DNA from: Actinoplanes nipponensis
Lineage (GTDB): Bacteria > Actinomycetota > Actinomycetes > Mycobacteriales > Micromonosporaceae
DNA length: 37,050 nucleotides
NCBI RefSeq assembly: GCF_016862275.1
Contig: NZ_BOMQ01000006.1
Coordinates: 1-37,050 of the forward strand
Reading direction: 5' to 3'
Numbering within the stretch: the first letter of the stretch is position 1; every line of letters begins with the position of its first letter. The notes below the pieces were generated by a model. That model worked only from the letters and a program-made list of their open reading frames with translations. It was not told where the DNA came from and did not search any database. The position numbers and the translations under genes are program-made. Shown here one piece after another: positions 1-9,096 of the stretch.

Positions 1-46
1 CCCGTGACCGGAGCCCGGCACCGCCCGTGACCGGAACCCGGCACCG
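1..46. repeat. Two tandem 23-bp direct repeats at window edge
   Basis: Positions 1-23 and 24-46 are identical except for one base (g13 versus a36). Looser copies of the core GTGACCG-(G)AGCCCGG continue near 55-70 and 106-115. No open frame with coding character crosses them. The array may continue to the left of the window. Confidence 0.7.
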
Positions 47-1727
<1,681 letters not shown>

Positions 1728-1732
1728 GTCCG

Positions 1733-2929
1733 TTGAAGACTCTCGACGACCTGCTCGGCGAGGGTGTCTCGGGTCGGCGCGTGCTCGTGCGCGCCGACCT
1801 GAACGTCCCGTTCGACAAAAACGACCTGGGTGTCATCAGCGACGACGGCCGCATCCGCGCGGTGCTGCCGACCCTGATCGCCCTGCGTGACGCGGGCGCC
1901 CGCGTGATCGTGTGCTCGCACCTGGGCCGCCCCAAGGGCGCGCCGGACCCGAAGTACACGCTCGGCCCGGTCGCCACGCGCCTCGGTGAGCTGCTCGGCA
2001 ACCCGGTGGTCTTCGCCGAGGACACCGTGGGCGCGTCCGCCCAGGCGGCCGCCGGCGCCCTGCTCGACGGCCAGGTGCTGCTGCTGGAGAACCTGCGCTT
2101 CAACGCGGGCGAGACCAGCAAGGACGACGCCGTGCGGGGCGCGTTCGCGGACGAGCTGGCGGCGCTGGCGGAGTACTACGTCGACGACGCGTTCGGCGCG
2201 GTGCACCGCAAGCACGCCTCGGTCTACGACGTCGCGGCGCGGCTGCCGCACTACGCGGGCGGCCTGGTCCTCAAGGAGGTCGAGGTCCTGCGCAAGGTGA
2301 CCGAGAGCCCGGAGCAGCCGTACGTGGTGGTGCTGGGCGGCTCGAAGGTCTCCGACAAGCTCGCCGTCATCCAGGCGCTGCTGCCGAAGGTCGACAAGCT
2401 GCTGGTCGGCGGCGGTATGTGCTTCACCTTCCTCAAGGCCCAGGGCCACGAGGTGGGCAAGTCGCTGCTCGAGGCCGAGATGATCTCCACTTGTGCCGAT
2501 CTGCTCTCGCAGGCTGACGGCCGCATTGTCCTGCCGGTGGACGTCGTCGCAGCGACCGCCTTCGACGCTTCCGCCGAGCACGAGGTCGTCGACATCTCGG
2601 ACATTCCGGCGGATCGCCTCGGTCTGGACATCGGCCCGAAGTCGGTCGCGCTCTTCGCGGAGACGATCGGCTCGGCGAAGACGGTGTTCTGGAACGGCCC
2701 GATGGGCGTCTTCGAGCTGGCGCCGTTCGCGGCCGGCACCCGGGGCGTCGCCGAGGCCATCACCAAGATCGACGGCTTCTCGGTGGTGGGCGGCGGTGAC
2801 TCGGCCGCGGCCGTACGCACCCTGGGCATCGACGAGTCCGGCTTCGGGCACATCTCCACGGGCGGCGGCGCCTCCCTGGAATACCTCGAGGGCAAGTCCC
2901 TGCCCGGCGTCTCGGCACTGGAGTCCTGA
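1733..2929 (+). CDS. pgk: Phosphoglycerate kinase
   Basis: It transfers phosphate from 1,3-bisphosphoglycerate to ADP, the step after GAPDH. The 398 residues match the usual length. Visible motifs are the substrate-binding RADLNVPFD near residue 20, [10 protein letters not shown] in the hinge region, [15 protein letters not shown], and the nucleotide-loop [17 protein letters not shown] at the C-terminus. The rare TTG start at 1733 is inferred because it is the only start between the gap stop and the conserved N-terminus ([22 protein letters not shown]). It lacks a strong Shine-Dalgarno, so translational coupling to gap is likely. The stop overlaps the tpiA start by one base (TGATG). Confidence 0.96.
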   Translation: MKTLDDLLGEGVSGRRVLVRADLNVPFDKNDLGVISDDGRIRAVLPTLIALRDAGARVIVCSHLGRPKGAPDPKYTLGPVATRLGELLGNPVVFAEDTVGASAQAAAGALLDGQVLLLENLRFNAGETSKDDAVRGAFADELAALAEYYVDDAFGAVHRKHASVYDVAARLPHYAGGLVLKEVEVLRKVTESPEQPYVVVLGGSKVSDKLAVIQALLPKVDKLLVGGGMCFTFLKAQGHEVGKSLLEAEMISTCADLLSQADGRIVLPVDVVAATAFDASAEHEVVDISDIPADRLGLDIGPKSVALFAETIGSAKTVFWNGPMGVFELAPFAAGTRGVAEAITKIDGFSVVGGGDSAAAVRTLGIDESGFGHISTGGGASLEYLEGKSLPGVSALES

Positions 2930-3720
2930 TGGCCGACGTGACCCGCCGGCCGATCATGGCCGGCAACTGGAAGATGAACCTCAACCACTTCGAGGCCATC
3001 CTGCTGGTCCAGAAGCTCGCCGCGAGCCTGACCGAGCAGCAGCTCACCGACGTCGAGGCGGTCGTGCTGCCGCCGTTCACCGACCTGCGCAGCGTGCAGA
3101 CGGCGATCGACGGCGACAAGGTGCCGATCCGGTACGGCGCGCAGGACCTGTCCCCGCACAAGGGCGGCGCGTACACCGGTGACATCTCCGGGGCGATGCT
3201 GGCCAAGCTGGGCTGCACCTACGTGGTGATCGGGCACTCCGAGCGCCGCGAGTACCACCACGAGGACGACGCGCTGGTCAACGCCAAGGTGAAGGCGGCC
3301 CTGGCCAGCGACCTGACGCCGATCCTGTGCGTGGGCGAGGGCCTGGAGATCCGCGAGGCCGGTTCGCACGTCGCGCACTGCGCCACGCAGCTCGACGGCG
3401 CCCTCGACGGGCTCAAGGCCGAGCAGGTCAAGAACATCGTGATCGCGTACGAGCCGGTGTGGGCGATCGGCACCGGCAAGACCGCGACGCCCGACGACGC
3501 CCAGGAGGTGTGCGGCGCCATCCGGGCGCGGCTCGCCGAGAAGTACGGCGCGGAGACGGCGGACGCGGTGCGCATCCAGTACGGCGGCTCGGTGAAGGCG
3601 GCCAACATCGCCGCCATCATGGCGCAGCCCGACGTGGACGGCGCGCTGATCGGTGGCGCGAGCCTGGACGCGGAGGAGTTCGCGTCGATCGTCCGGTTCC
3701 GCGAGCACGTGCAGCGCTGA
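2929..3720 (+). CDS. tpiA: Triosephosphate isomerase
   Basis: It interconverts dihydroxyacetone phosphate and glyceraldehyde-3-phosphate. The 263-residue TIM barrel shows the full catalytic set: Asn13 and Lys15 (AGNWKMN), His103 (VIGHSERR) and Glu175 ([12 protein letters not shown]), plus the phosphate-gripping YGGSV and GALIGGASL near the C-terminus. The ATG overlaps the pgk stop by one base, so translation is probably coupled. It closes the lower-glycolysis operon; a GC-rich hairpin follows immediately. Confidence 0.97.
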   Translation: MADVTRRPIMAGNWKMNLNHFEAILLVQKLAASLTEQQLTDVEAVVLPPFTDLRSVQTAIDGDKVPIRYGAQDLSPHKGGAYTGDISGAMLAKLGCTYVVIGHSERREYHHEDDALVNAKVKAALASDLTPILCVGEGLEIREAGSHVAHCATQLDGALDGLKAEQVKNIVIAYEPVWAIGTGKTATPDDAQEVCGAIRARLAEKYGAETADAVRIQYGGSVKAANIAAIMAQPDVDGALIGGASLDAEEFASIVRFREHVQR

Positions 3721-3727
3721 TGATGTG

Positions 3728-3756
3728 GCCCGGCCGCCGCACCACGGCGGCCGGGC
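3728..3756 (+). terminator. 12-bp perfect hairpin between tpiA and secG
   Basis: Arms 3728-3739 and 3745-3756 pair perfectly around the 5-base loop 3740-3744. No U-tract follows, so it may be a factor-assisted or partial terminator, or a 3'-stabilising structure. TATTGT at 3763-3768 just after it could be a -10 box for secG, though no clear -35 is visible. Confidence 0.6.
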
Positions 3757-3806
3757 ACCCGCTATTGTGGTGGCGCTGCTGTGCCCTTCGAGAGGAATGA
3801 CCGACC

Positions 3807-4061
3807 ATGCCGATCGCGTTCACCTACACGTTGATCGTGTTGCTGCTCATCTCCAGCATCCTGCTGACCCTGCTCGTCCTGCTGCACCGCGGTAAGGGCG
3901 GCGGCATGTCCAGCATGTTCGGCGGCGGCGTCACCTCCAGCCTCGCGGGCTCGTCGGTGGCCGAGAAGAACCTGGACCGTTACACCGTGCTCGTCGGCGT
4001 CATCTGGTTCGCCTGCATCGTCGGCCTCGGCCTCTGGCTCAAGGTCACCCAGGCGGGCTGA
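3807..4061 (+). CDS. secG: Preprotein translocase subunit SecG
   Basis: This small integral-membrane subunit of the SecYEG channel promotes protein export. The 84 residues form two hydrophobic helices (about 5-26 and 60-79) joined by the conserved glycine-rich cytoplasmic loop RGKGGGMSSMFGGG. ATG at 3807 is preceded by GAGAGGA (3790-3796), 10 bases upstream. Placement directly after tpiA is the normal actinobacterial arrangement. A strong intrinsic terminator follows. Confidence 0.93.
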   Translation: MPIAFTYTLIVLLLISSILLTLLVLLHRGKGGGMSSMFGGGVTSSLAGSSVAEKNLDRYTVLVGVIWFACIVGLGLWLKVTQAG

Positions 4062-4106
4062 CAGCGCGGGGTCTTCCTCCAGGCGCTCCGCGAGTCGTAG
4101 ACTCTG

Positions 4107-4146
4107 CCGCGCGGTCCGGTCCGTCCGGGCCGCGCGGTTGTTTTTT
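4107..4146 (+). terminator. Intrinsic terminator after secG
   Basis: A 13-bp stem (4107-4119 with 4125-4137, one G-U pair) and a 5-base loop are followed by TTGTTTTTT (4138-4146). This is the most classical rho-independent terminator in the window and separates secG from rbpA. Confidence 0.9.
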
Positions 4147-4208
4147 CCACCGCTTCATACCGCCGCACTCCGTGGCGATGAAACGCCCTCGAGACAGGAG
4201 TGACTTCC

Positions 4209-4556
4209 GTGTCCAGTGGCAGTGCGATCCGCGGCAGCCGTGTCGGGTCCAGCCCGATGCGCCCCGACGAGCGCAGCGAACCCGCCCCGCGGCGGGAGGT
4301 GACCTACTGGTGCGCCGCCGGACACCCGGTGGAGGTCCGTTTCGCGGCCGACGTGGTCCCCCCGGAGACGTGGGACTGCACCCGCTGCGGCCAGCCCGGC
4401 GGGCTGGACCGGGAGAAGCCGCCCGGCCGGATGCGCAGCGAGCCCTACAAGTCGCACCTCGCGTACGTGAAGGAGCGGCGTTCCGACGAGGACGGGGCGG
4501 CGATCCTGGCCGAGGCGCTGGCCAAGGTCCGGCAGCGCCGCGGCCGCAGCGAGTAG
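4209..4556 (+). CDS. rbpA: RNA polymerase-binding protein RbpA
   Basis: RbpA is an actinobacterial factor that binds RNA polymerase and group 1/2 sigma factors and stabilises open-complex formation. The 115-residue protein has the expected layout. It starts with an N-terminal basic tail (IRGSRVGSS) and a core with Cys35-x3-His39 and Cys57-x2-Cys60, matching the zinc-type form seen in Streptomyces rather than the cysteine-poor mycobacterial form. The helical sigma-interaction domain covers about 69-111 (EKPPGRMRSEPYKSHLAYVKERR). GTG 4209 is preferred over in-frame GTG 4200 because AGGAG ends at 4201, 7-8 bases before it. It is monocistronic between two terminators. Confidence 0.9.
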   Translation: MSSGSAIRGSRVGSSPMRPDERSEPAPRREVTYWCAAGHPVEVRFAADVVPPETWDCTRCGQPGGLDREKPPGRMRSEPYKSHLAYVKERRSDEDGAAILAEALAKVRQRRGRSE

Positions 4557-4562
4557 CCCGCC

Positions 4563-4590
4563 CTACCCGGCCGTCTCCCGGCCGAGGTAG
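4563..4590. terminator. Bidirectional hairpin at the rbpA / acetyltransferase junction
   Basis: CTACC-CGGCCG (4563-4573) pairs with CGGCCG-a-GGTAG (4579-4590) around a 5-base loop, with one bulged A. It covers the last codons and stop of the minus-strand gene and lies 6 bases past rbpA. It would serve both convergent genes. Confidence 0.55.
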
Positions 4591-5177
4591 GTGACGGTGG
4601 TGGCGCCCGGCACGGCGATCTCGGTGAAGCCCAGCCGGTCGTAGAAGGCCCGCGCGTCGACGTTCGCGACCGCCATGCCCAGGTGCACCCGGGGCACGCC
4701 GGCGGCCCGCAGCCCGGCCAGGAACGCGTCGATCAGGCCGCGGCCCCAGCCCTTGCCCTGCCAGTGCGGCAGCAGGTCGATGTGCAGGTGCGCGGGATAG
4801 TCGGCCAGCTCCGGCACCACCATGCGCTCCGGGTGCTCGTGCAGCCAGAGCATGAAGTCCTCGGCGCTCACCGGTGGGTCCGCCGGGTGCCGGTAGCGGC
4901 CGGCGGTCGCGGGCAGCCATTCGTCGCGGTAGCGCTGGGCGAAGCGGGCGGTGTCGGCGGTGCCCAGCACGTAGCCGACGGCCGTGCCGGTGCCGTCGTC
5001 GAGGACGTGGGCGTGTTCCGGCTCCAGCGTCACGTACGGCGCCGCGAAGATGTCGCCCATGAGCGTGTCGGAGGAGTACATGCCGCGGGCGTCACCCCCG
5101 GCGTCGGCGGTACGCACGCAGATGTCGTAGACGGCGTCGAGGTCGGCGGGGCGGTACGCACGGATCGAGGGCTGCAC
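4563..5177 (-). CDS. GNAT-family N-acetyltransferase
   Basis: This is a predicted acetyl-CoA-dependent N-acyltransferase; the substrate is unknown. The 204 residues carry the GNAT core: N-terminal IRAYRPADLDAVYDIC, beta-4/motif A LHIDLLPHWQGKGWGRGL (pyrophosphate loop QGKGWG, 140-145), and the motif B region ANVDARAFYDRLGF. The insert around residues 75-125 is longer than in minimal GNATs and recalls the acetyltransferase-like domain found with O-GlcNAcase. The GTG start at 5177 sits 7 bases after a TAGACT -10 box, suggesting a leaderless mRNA. It is convergent with rbpA. Confidence 0.85.
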   Translation of the reverse strand: MQPSIRAYRPADLDAVYDICVRTADAGGDARGMYSSDTLMGDIFAAPYVTLEPEHAHVLDDGTGTAVGYVLGTADTARFAQRYRDEWLPATAGRYRHPADPPVSAEDFMLWLHEHPERMVVPELADYPAHLHIDLLPHWQGKGWGRGLIDAFLAGLRAAGVPRVHLGMAVANVDARAFYDRLGFTEIAVPGATTVTYLGRETAG

Positions 5178-5184
5178 AGCCGCG

Positions 5185-5190
5185 AGTCTA
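5185..5190 (-). promoter_or_regulatory. -10 box for leaderless acetyltransferase mRNA
   Basis: On the minus strand TAGACT is followed by 7 bases and then GTG, so the predicted transcription start is the start codon. No good -35 was found. Confidence 0.45.
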
Positions 5191-5296
5191 GGTAACGGCC
5201 GGCTGTGGCGCGCATCACCGTCGTACGGCCAACCTTCCGCGGCGCCGCGCGTCTACTCCTGCGAAGGCTCGCCCCCGACCGCCCAGGAGTTCCGTG

Positions 5297-5713
5297 ATGC
5301 GCCTGACCGCCCGTTCCGCCTCGCTCGCCGCCGCCGCGACCGCCGTCGCCGTCCTGGGTGCGGTGGGCGCCACGAGGGCCTTCGCGGACGAAGCGCCGGC
5401 CCCGGCCCCCGCGGCAACGAGCCCCGCCCCTGTGGCGACAAGCCCCGCCCCCGCCACGACGAGCCCCGCGCCGGCGCCGAGCCCGACCGTCAGTCACGAC
5501 GCGACAGCGACGCCCGCGCCGAGTCCGACCGTCAGTCACGACGCGACAGCGACGCCCGCGCCGGTGCCGAGCCCGACCGCGAGCACCCGCCCGTCCGCGA
5601 GCACCGCCCCGACCGCGACGCCCGGGCCGACCACCACGGCCGCCCCGGGACCGACCCGCGGCGCCACGACCAGCGCCAGGCCGGTACCGTCGCCCACCTC
5701 GACCCGCCGCTGA
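5297..5713 (+). CDS. Secreted Pro/Thr/Ala-rich low-complexity protein
   Basis: The 138-residue protein has a clear signal peptide: Arg-containing n-region, Ala/Val-rich helix about 8-27, and a likely cleavage after AFA near residues 29-31. The rest is disordered Pro/Ala/Thr/Ser-rich sequence with no globular domain. A 42-bp tandem repeat (5483-5566) encodes two copies of a 14-residue block containing PTVSHDATATPAP. ATG 5297 is preferred over the adjacent GTG 5294 because AGGAG (5285-5289) is then 7 bases away. It lies 13 bases before a sigma-factor gene whose membrane partner carries a similar Pro/Thr stalk, so the three may be co-transcribed. Function unknown; probably a cell-envelope or surface spacer protein. 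Confidence 0.6.
   Translation: MRLTARSASLAAAATAVAVLGAVGATRAFADEAPAPAPAATSPAPVATSPAPATTSPAPAPSPTVSHDATATPAPSPTVSHDATATPAPVPSPTASTRPSASTAPTATPGPTTTAAPGPTRGATTSARPVPSPTSTRR
5483..5566 (+). repeat. Two 42-bp tandem repeats inside the secreted protein gene
   Basis: Units 5483-5524 and 5525-5566 are almost identical and in frame (14 codons each), giving duplicated PTVSHDATATPAP-type blocks. Confidence 0.85.
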
Positions 5714-5726
5714 CCCCAGGACGGCC

Positions 5727-6311
5727 ATGACCTTCGTCGTCACCCTCCCGGCGCTCCGGCCGGCCTGGCTGCGCTCGGTGCTGTCCGGGCGGTCGTCGTC
5801 GGTGCGCGGCGGCGCCCCGGACGGGCCGCCGGCGATCAACGAGCTGTATCACGCGCGCCGGCTGAGCCTGGTGCGGCTGGCGGTGCTCATGGTCGACGAC
5901 CTGCCCACGGCCGAGGACATCGTGCAGGACGTGTTCGCCGCCCTGTACCGGCGGCACGGCGCGGACCTGCGTACCGTGTCCGACCCGCACGCGTACCTGA
6001 CGACCGGGGTGATGAACGCCGCGCGCTCGGCGCTGCGGCGCCGGCGCACCGCCCGCGCCTACGTACCGCCGCCGCCGGCCCCGGCGCCCGCCGCCGAGGA
6101 CGAGGTGCTGCTGGGCCAGGGCGACCGGGAGGTGCTGGCCGCGCTGGCCGAGCTGACGGTGCGGCAACGTCAGGTGGTGGTGCTGCGGTACTGGTCGGAG
6201 CTCTCCGAGCAGGAGATCGCCGAGGTGCTGCGGGTGTCGCGGGGCACGGTGAAGTCGACCGCGAGCCGGGCGCTGGGCATCCTGCGCGGGCTGCTGGGGG
6301 AGAGGCCATGA
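5727..6311 (+). CDS. ECF RNA polymerase sigma factor, SigE family
   Basis: This extracytoplasmic-function sigma factor directs RNA polymerase to a small regulon in response to an envelope signal. The 194-residue protein has sigma region 2 at about 39-105 (ELYHARRLSLVRLA, DLPTAEDIVQDVFAALYRR) and region 4 at about 140-188 (LTVRQRQVVVLRYWSELSEQEIAEVLRVSRG, a helix-turn-helix). A Pro/Ala linker (112-122) joins them. The 36-residue N-terminal tail is atypical. ATG 5727 has a modest CAGGA upstream. Its stop overlaps the next start (ATGA, 6308-6311), the usual sigma/anti-sigma coupling. The target promoter is not identifiable here. Confidence 0.85.
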   Translation: MTFVVTLPALRPAWLRSVLSGRSSSVRGGAPDGPPAINELYHARRLSLVRLAVLMVDDLPTAEDIVQDVFAALYRRHGADLRTVSDPHAYLTTGVMNAARSALRRRRTARAYVPPPPAPAPAAEDEVLLGQGDREVLAALAELTVRQRQVVVLRYWSELSEQEIAEVLRVSRGTVKSTASRALGILRGLLGERP

Positions 6312-6775
6312 GCACGCAGATGGAGGAACGGCTGCGCCGGGCGCTGTCGGCCCGGGCCGCTCAGGTCACCCCGGCGGACCTGCGGCCCGCCGCGCCGCCG
6401 ACCGTCGCGCCGGCCCGCCGGCCGTGGCTGCCCGGGTGGCGCTCGCTGCTGGCGGTCGCGGCCGTGCTGGTGGCCGCGGTCCTGGTGGTACGGCTGCCCG
6501 CCGACGCCCCGGCCCGACGGGTCCCGGACGCCCCCGCCGCCACCGTCCCGGCCCCCAGCCCTTCCACGGCGCCGACCGTCGGCCCGGTGCCCGCCACCGA
6601 CCCGGCGCCGACGGCCGACCCCTCGCCCACCGCCGACCCGGCGCCGACCACCGACCCGGCGCCGACGGCCGACCCGGCGCCGACCAGCTCCGGCTCCGGT
6701 GGGGCGCCGAGCCCGGCCCCCTCGACGTCCCCGACCGTGCCGTCCACGCCGACCGCCCCCGCGCGCCCGCGGTGA
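6308..6775 (+). CDS. Probable anti-sigma / sigma-associated single-pass membrane protein
   Basis: The 155 residues comprise a short cytoplasmic segment (1-40, with EERLRRALSARAAQVTPADL), one transmembrane helix (about 46-62) and an extracellular Pro/Thr/Asp-rich stalk. The stalk contains five 6-residue TADPAP-type repeats encoded by 18-bp units (6593-6682). There is no zinc-binding HxxxCxxC anti-sigma motif. The role as partner of the sigma factor is inferred from the 4-bp ATGA overlap and the topology. The stalk composition matches the secreted protein encoded just upstream of the sigma gene. Confidence 0.65.
   Translation: MSTQMEERLRRALSARAAQVTPADLRPAAPPTVAPARRPWLPGWRSLLAVAAVLVAAVLVVRLPADAPARRVPDAPAATVPAPSPSTAPTVGPVPATDPAPTADPSPTADPAPTTDPAPTADPAPTSSGSGGAPSPAPSTSPTVPSTPTAPARPR
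6593..6682 (+). repeat. Five 18-bp tandem repeats encoding a Pro/Thr/Asp stalk
   Basis: Five in-frame units, each encoding (A/T)(T/A)DP(A/S)P, form the extracellular stalk of the sigma-associated membrane protein. Confidence 0.85.
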
Positions 6776-6791
6776 CTGGCACGATGAGCCG

Positions 6792-7199
6792 GTGAACTGG
6801 ACTCTGGAAGTAGTCGTCGTGCCCGTCTCTGACATCGACCGGGCCAAGGAGTTCTACGCCGACCGGCTCGGCTTCGTCGTCGACCACGACACCACCGTCA
6901 ACGAGGACGTCCGGATCGTGCAGCTGACCCCGCCGGGCTCGGGCTGCTCGATCGTCATCGGCCGGGGCGCGGTGCCGGACATGCCGCCGGGCTCGCTCAA
7001 GGGGCTGCAGCTGGTGGTGCCCGACATCAACCGGGCGCACGCCGAGCTGGTGGCGCGGGGCGTGCCGGTCAGCGACGTGCAGAAGCTGGGGGAGAACCCG
7101 CGCCCGACGCCGGACCCGCTGGACAACGTGGGCTTCGTCTTCTTCACCGACCCGGACGGCAACGGCTGGGCCGTGCAGCAGATCTCGTCGCGGGCCTGA
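6792..7199 (+). CDS. VOC-superfamily (glyoxalase/bleomycin-resistance fold) protein
   Basis: The 135-residue protein of the vicinal-oxygen-chelate fold is built from two beta-alpha-beta-beta-beta repeats. The first starts WTLEVVVVPVSDIDRAKEFYADRLGF and the second GLQLVVPDINRAHAELVARGVPV, ending in FFTDPDGNGWAVQQI. Members include glyoxalases, dioxygenases and resistance proteins; nothing here fixes the substrate. GTG 6792 is used because the conserved fold begins immediately after it. It is convergent with pgl, with a perfect hairpin between them. Confidence 0.85.
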   Translation: MNWTLEVVVVPVSDIDRAKEFYADRLGFVVDHDTTVNEDVRIVQLTPPGSGCSIVIGRGAVPDMPPGSLKGLQLVVPDINRAHAELVARGVPVSDVQKLGENPRPTPDPLDNVGFVFFTDPDGNGWAVQQISSRA

Positions 7200-7207
7200 G
7201 ACCCGGC

Positions 7208-7230
7208 GGGGACGCCCGGCGGGCGTCCCC
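7208..7230. terminator. Bidirectional 10-bp hairpin between VOC gene and pgl
   Basis: GGGGACGCCC (7208-7217) and GGGCGTCCCC (7221-7230) are perfect complements around a 3-base loop, between two convergent genes. Confidence 0.75.
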
Positions 7231-7241
7231 CTCCCGGCCGG

Positions 7242-8012
7242 TCAGCGCAGGCTGCGGGCGTTCGGCGGTACGTTGGCCGCGGCCGCCCGGTCCAGCAGCC
7301 ACATCGTCTTGTCCGTGCCGGCCGCGCCCGCCGCCGGCAGCTGCCGCGGACCCGCGCCCTCGATCGCCATGCCCACCGGGGCCGCCTTGTCCTTGCCCGC
7401 CGCGATCAGCCAGACCTCCTCGGCGCTCTGGATCGTCGGCATGGTCAGCGTGATCCTGGTCGGCGGCGGCTTCGGGCTGTTGTGCACCGCCGCGACCGTG
7501 CCCGTCTCGTAGCCGACCGGGTGCTCGGGGAAGATCGACGCCACGTGCCCGTCCTCGCCGACGCCGAGCATGAGCACGTCGAAGTGCGGCAGCTCGGAGC
7601 TGCCCGGCTTGGCCGCGGCGGCCAGCTCGCGGGCGTAGCGGGCGGCGGCGGCGCGGGCGTCGTCGCCGTCCGGGCCGTCCGAGGCGGGCATGGCGTGCAC
7701 CCGGGCCGGGTCCAGCGGCAGCGCGTCCAGCAGCGCCTCGCGCGCTTGGGTCTCGTTGCGGTCCGGGTCGCCGGCGGGCAGGAACCGTTCGTCGCCCCAC
7801 CACAGGTCGACCCGGGACCAGTCGATCGCGTCGGCCGCGGGCAGCTCCTTGACCGCGCGCAGCACCTTGGCCGCGACCCGGCCGCCGGTCAGCACCACGC
7901 CGGCCCAGCCGCGCTCGGCCTGCGCGTCGATGATCTTGACGACCAGCCGCGCCGCCACCGCCGACGCCAGGATGTCGGCGTCGGGAACCACCACCACAAC
8001 GGTCTCGCTCAT
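7242..8012 (-). CDS. pgl: 6-phosphogluconolactonase
   Basis: It hydrolyses 6-phosphogluconolactone, the product of Zwf, to 6-phosphogluconate. The 256 residues show the NagB/DevB-type motifs WWGDERFLP (71-79) and MLGVGEDGHVASIFP (148-162), plus GLTGG-like VVLTGGRVA near residue 40. ATG 8012 is preceded by AGGGGG on the minus strand. It is last in the tkt-tal-pgi-zwf-opcA-pgl operon, 67 bases after opcA, with a stable hairpin in that gap that could lower its expression. Confidence 0.94.
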   Translation of the reverse strand: MSETVVVVVPDADILASAVAARLVVKIIDAQAERGWAGVVLTGGRVAAKVLRAVKELPAADAIDWSRVDLWWGDERFLPAGDPDRNETQAREALLDALPLDPARVHAMPASDGPDGDDARAAAARYARELAAAAKPGSSELPHFDVLMLGVGEDGHVASIFPEHPVGYETGTVAAVHNSPKPPPTRITLTMPTIQSAEEVWLIAAGKDKAAPVGMAIEGAGPRQLPAAGAAGTDKTMWLLDRAAAANVPPNARSLR

Positions 8013-8032
8013 GAAGCCCCCTGGAAAGGAAA

Positions 8033-8063
8033 GGGGCCGCCCGCCGAGTCGGCGGACGGCCCC
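8033..8063 (-). terminator. Hairpin between opcA and pgl (attenuator or terminator)
   Basis: Arms 8033-8046 and 8050-8063 form 14 bp with one C-A mismatch around loop AGT. On the minus strand the stem is followed by the pyrimidine stretch CCTTTCCTTTCC. It lies inside the operon, just before the pgl ribosome-binding region. Confidence 0.65.
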
Positions 8064-8079
8064 CGTGATCTTAGAACGG

Positions 8080-9096
8080 TCAGCCGGCGGAGCCGCCCGG
8101 GCCCGCGAAGGCGCCGGACGCCTCGCCCGCCCGCTCGGCCTGCATCGGGTCCTTCCAGACGTGGACGCGCATCGCCGGCTTGCTGTCCAGCCCGGCGACG
8201 CCGGCCAGGGCGCCGAGCGCCTCGCCGTAGATCTGGTCCGGGTCGAGCCGGCGCAGCTCCTCGGCCAGCTCGTCACCGACGGGCCGCTTCGGCAGCGGCA
8301 TGTAACGGTCCTCCTGGCCGGTGCGGCTGAACAGGGCCGTCCCCTCGTCCCGGGTGACCCGCACGCAGTCGCCGTTGGCGCACTGCAGCTCGACCGAGTG
8401 CATCCGCGGTGACCGGTCGGTGTGCTCCCAGACCGGGTCGATGCCCAGCCGCGACTTCAGCCAGCCCTGCATCAGCGCCGCGGTCGGGTCGTTGAGCGGC
8501 GCCACGATCAGCGCGCCGGTGACCCGCTCCTCGGTGGTGTCGAACGCGCCGGCCACCAGGGTGCGCCAGAGCGTGATCCGGGTCCAGGTGAGGTCGGTGT
8601 CGCCGGGGGCGTAGTCCTTGGCCCGCTGGCGCAGCGCGGCCACCGGGTCGGGCGCCAGCTTGGAGTCGGTGATGCGGCGGTCGGCGACCACACCCAGGAA
8701 GTCGTTGGCGATGATGTCCGGCGGCTCGCTGTGCCACCAGGTGACCACCGGCACGTCCGGGGCCAGCAGCGGCATGACGACCGACTCGGCGTGCAGGGCG
8801 AGGCGGCCGTACATGCGCATCACGACGGCCTCGGCCGGGCCCAGCCGGCCGCCGACCACGATCTCGGCGTCCAGCCGGCTGCGGCCCTCGAGGTCCGAGC
8901 GGACCACGATGAGCAGCCGGCACGGGTGCGCGGACGCCGCGATGGTCGCGGCGGCCTCGGCCTCGCGGACCTTCTTCTCCTCCACGACGGCGATCAGCGT
9001 CAGGGCCAGGCCGCTGGCCACCCCGCCGGCGCTGCGCCGCTCGGCGGCGAGCGCCTTGACGACCTCGTTCCCGGTGGTGTCCCACAAGCCGATCAT
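8080..9096 (-). CDS. opcA: Glucose-6-phosphate dehydrogenase assembly protein OpcA
   Basis: OpcA is needed for assembly and activity of glucose-6-phosphate dehydrogenase in actinobacteria and cyanobacteria and is not itself an enzyme. The 338-residue protein starts MIGLWDTTGNEVVKALAAERR and contains family-typical HPCRLLIVVRSD, VVTWWHSEPP and DLTWTRITLWR segments. The tail after about residue 310 is Gly/Ala-rich and probably disordered. It overlaps the zwf stop by 4 bases (ATGA), consistent with stoichiometric co-expression. Confidence 0.93.
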   Translation of the reverse strand: MIGLWDTTGNEVVKALAAERRSAGGVASGLALTLIAVVEEKKVREAEAAATIAASAHPCRLLIVVRSDLEGRSRLDAEIVVGGRLGPAEAVVMRMYGRLALHAESVVMPLLAPDVPVVTWWHSEPPDIIANDFLGVVADRRITDSKLAPDPVAALRQRAKDYAPGDTDLTWTRITLWRTLVAGAFDTTEERVTGALIVAPLNDPTAALMQGWLKSRLGIDPVWEHTDRSPRMHSVELQCANGDCVRVTRDEGTALFSRTGQEDRYMPLPKRPVGDELAEELRRLDPDQIYGEALGALAGVAGLDSKPAMRVHVWKDPMQAERAGEASGAFAGPGGSAG

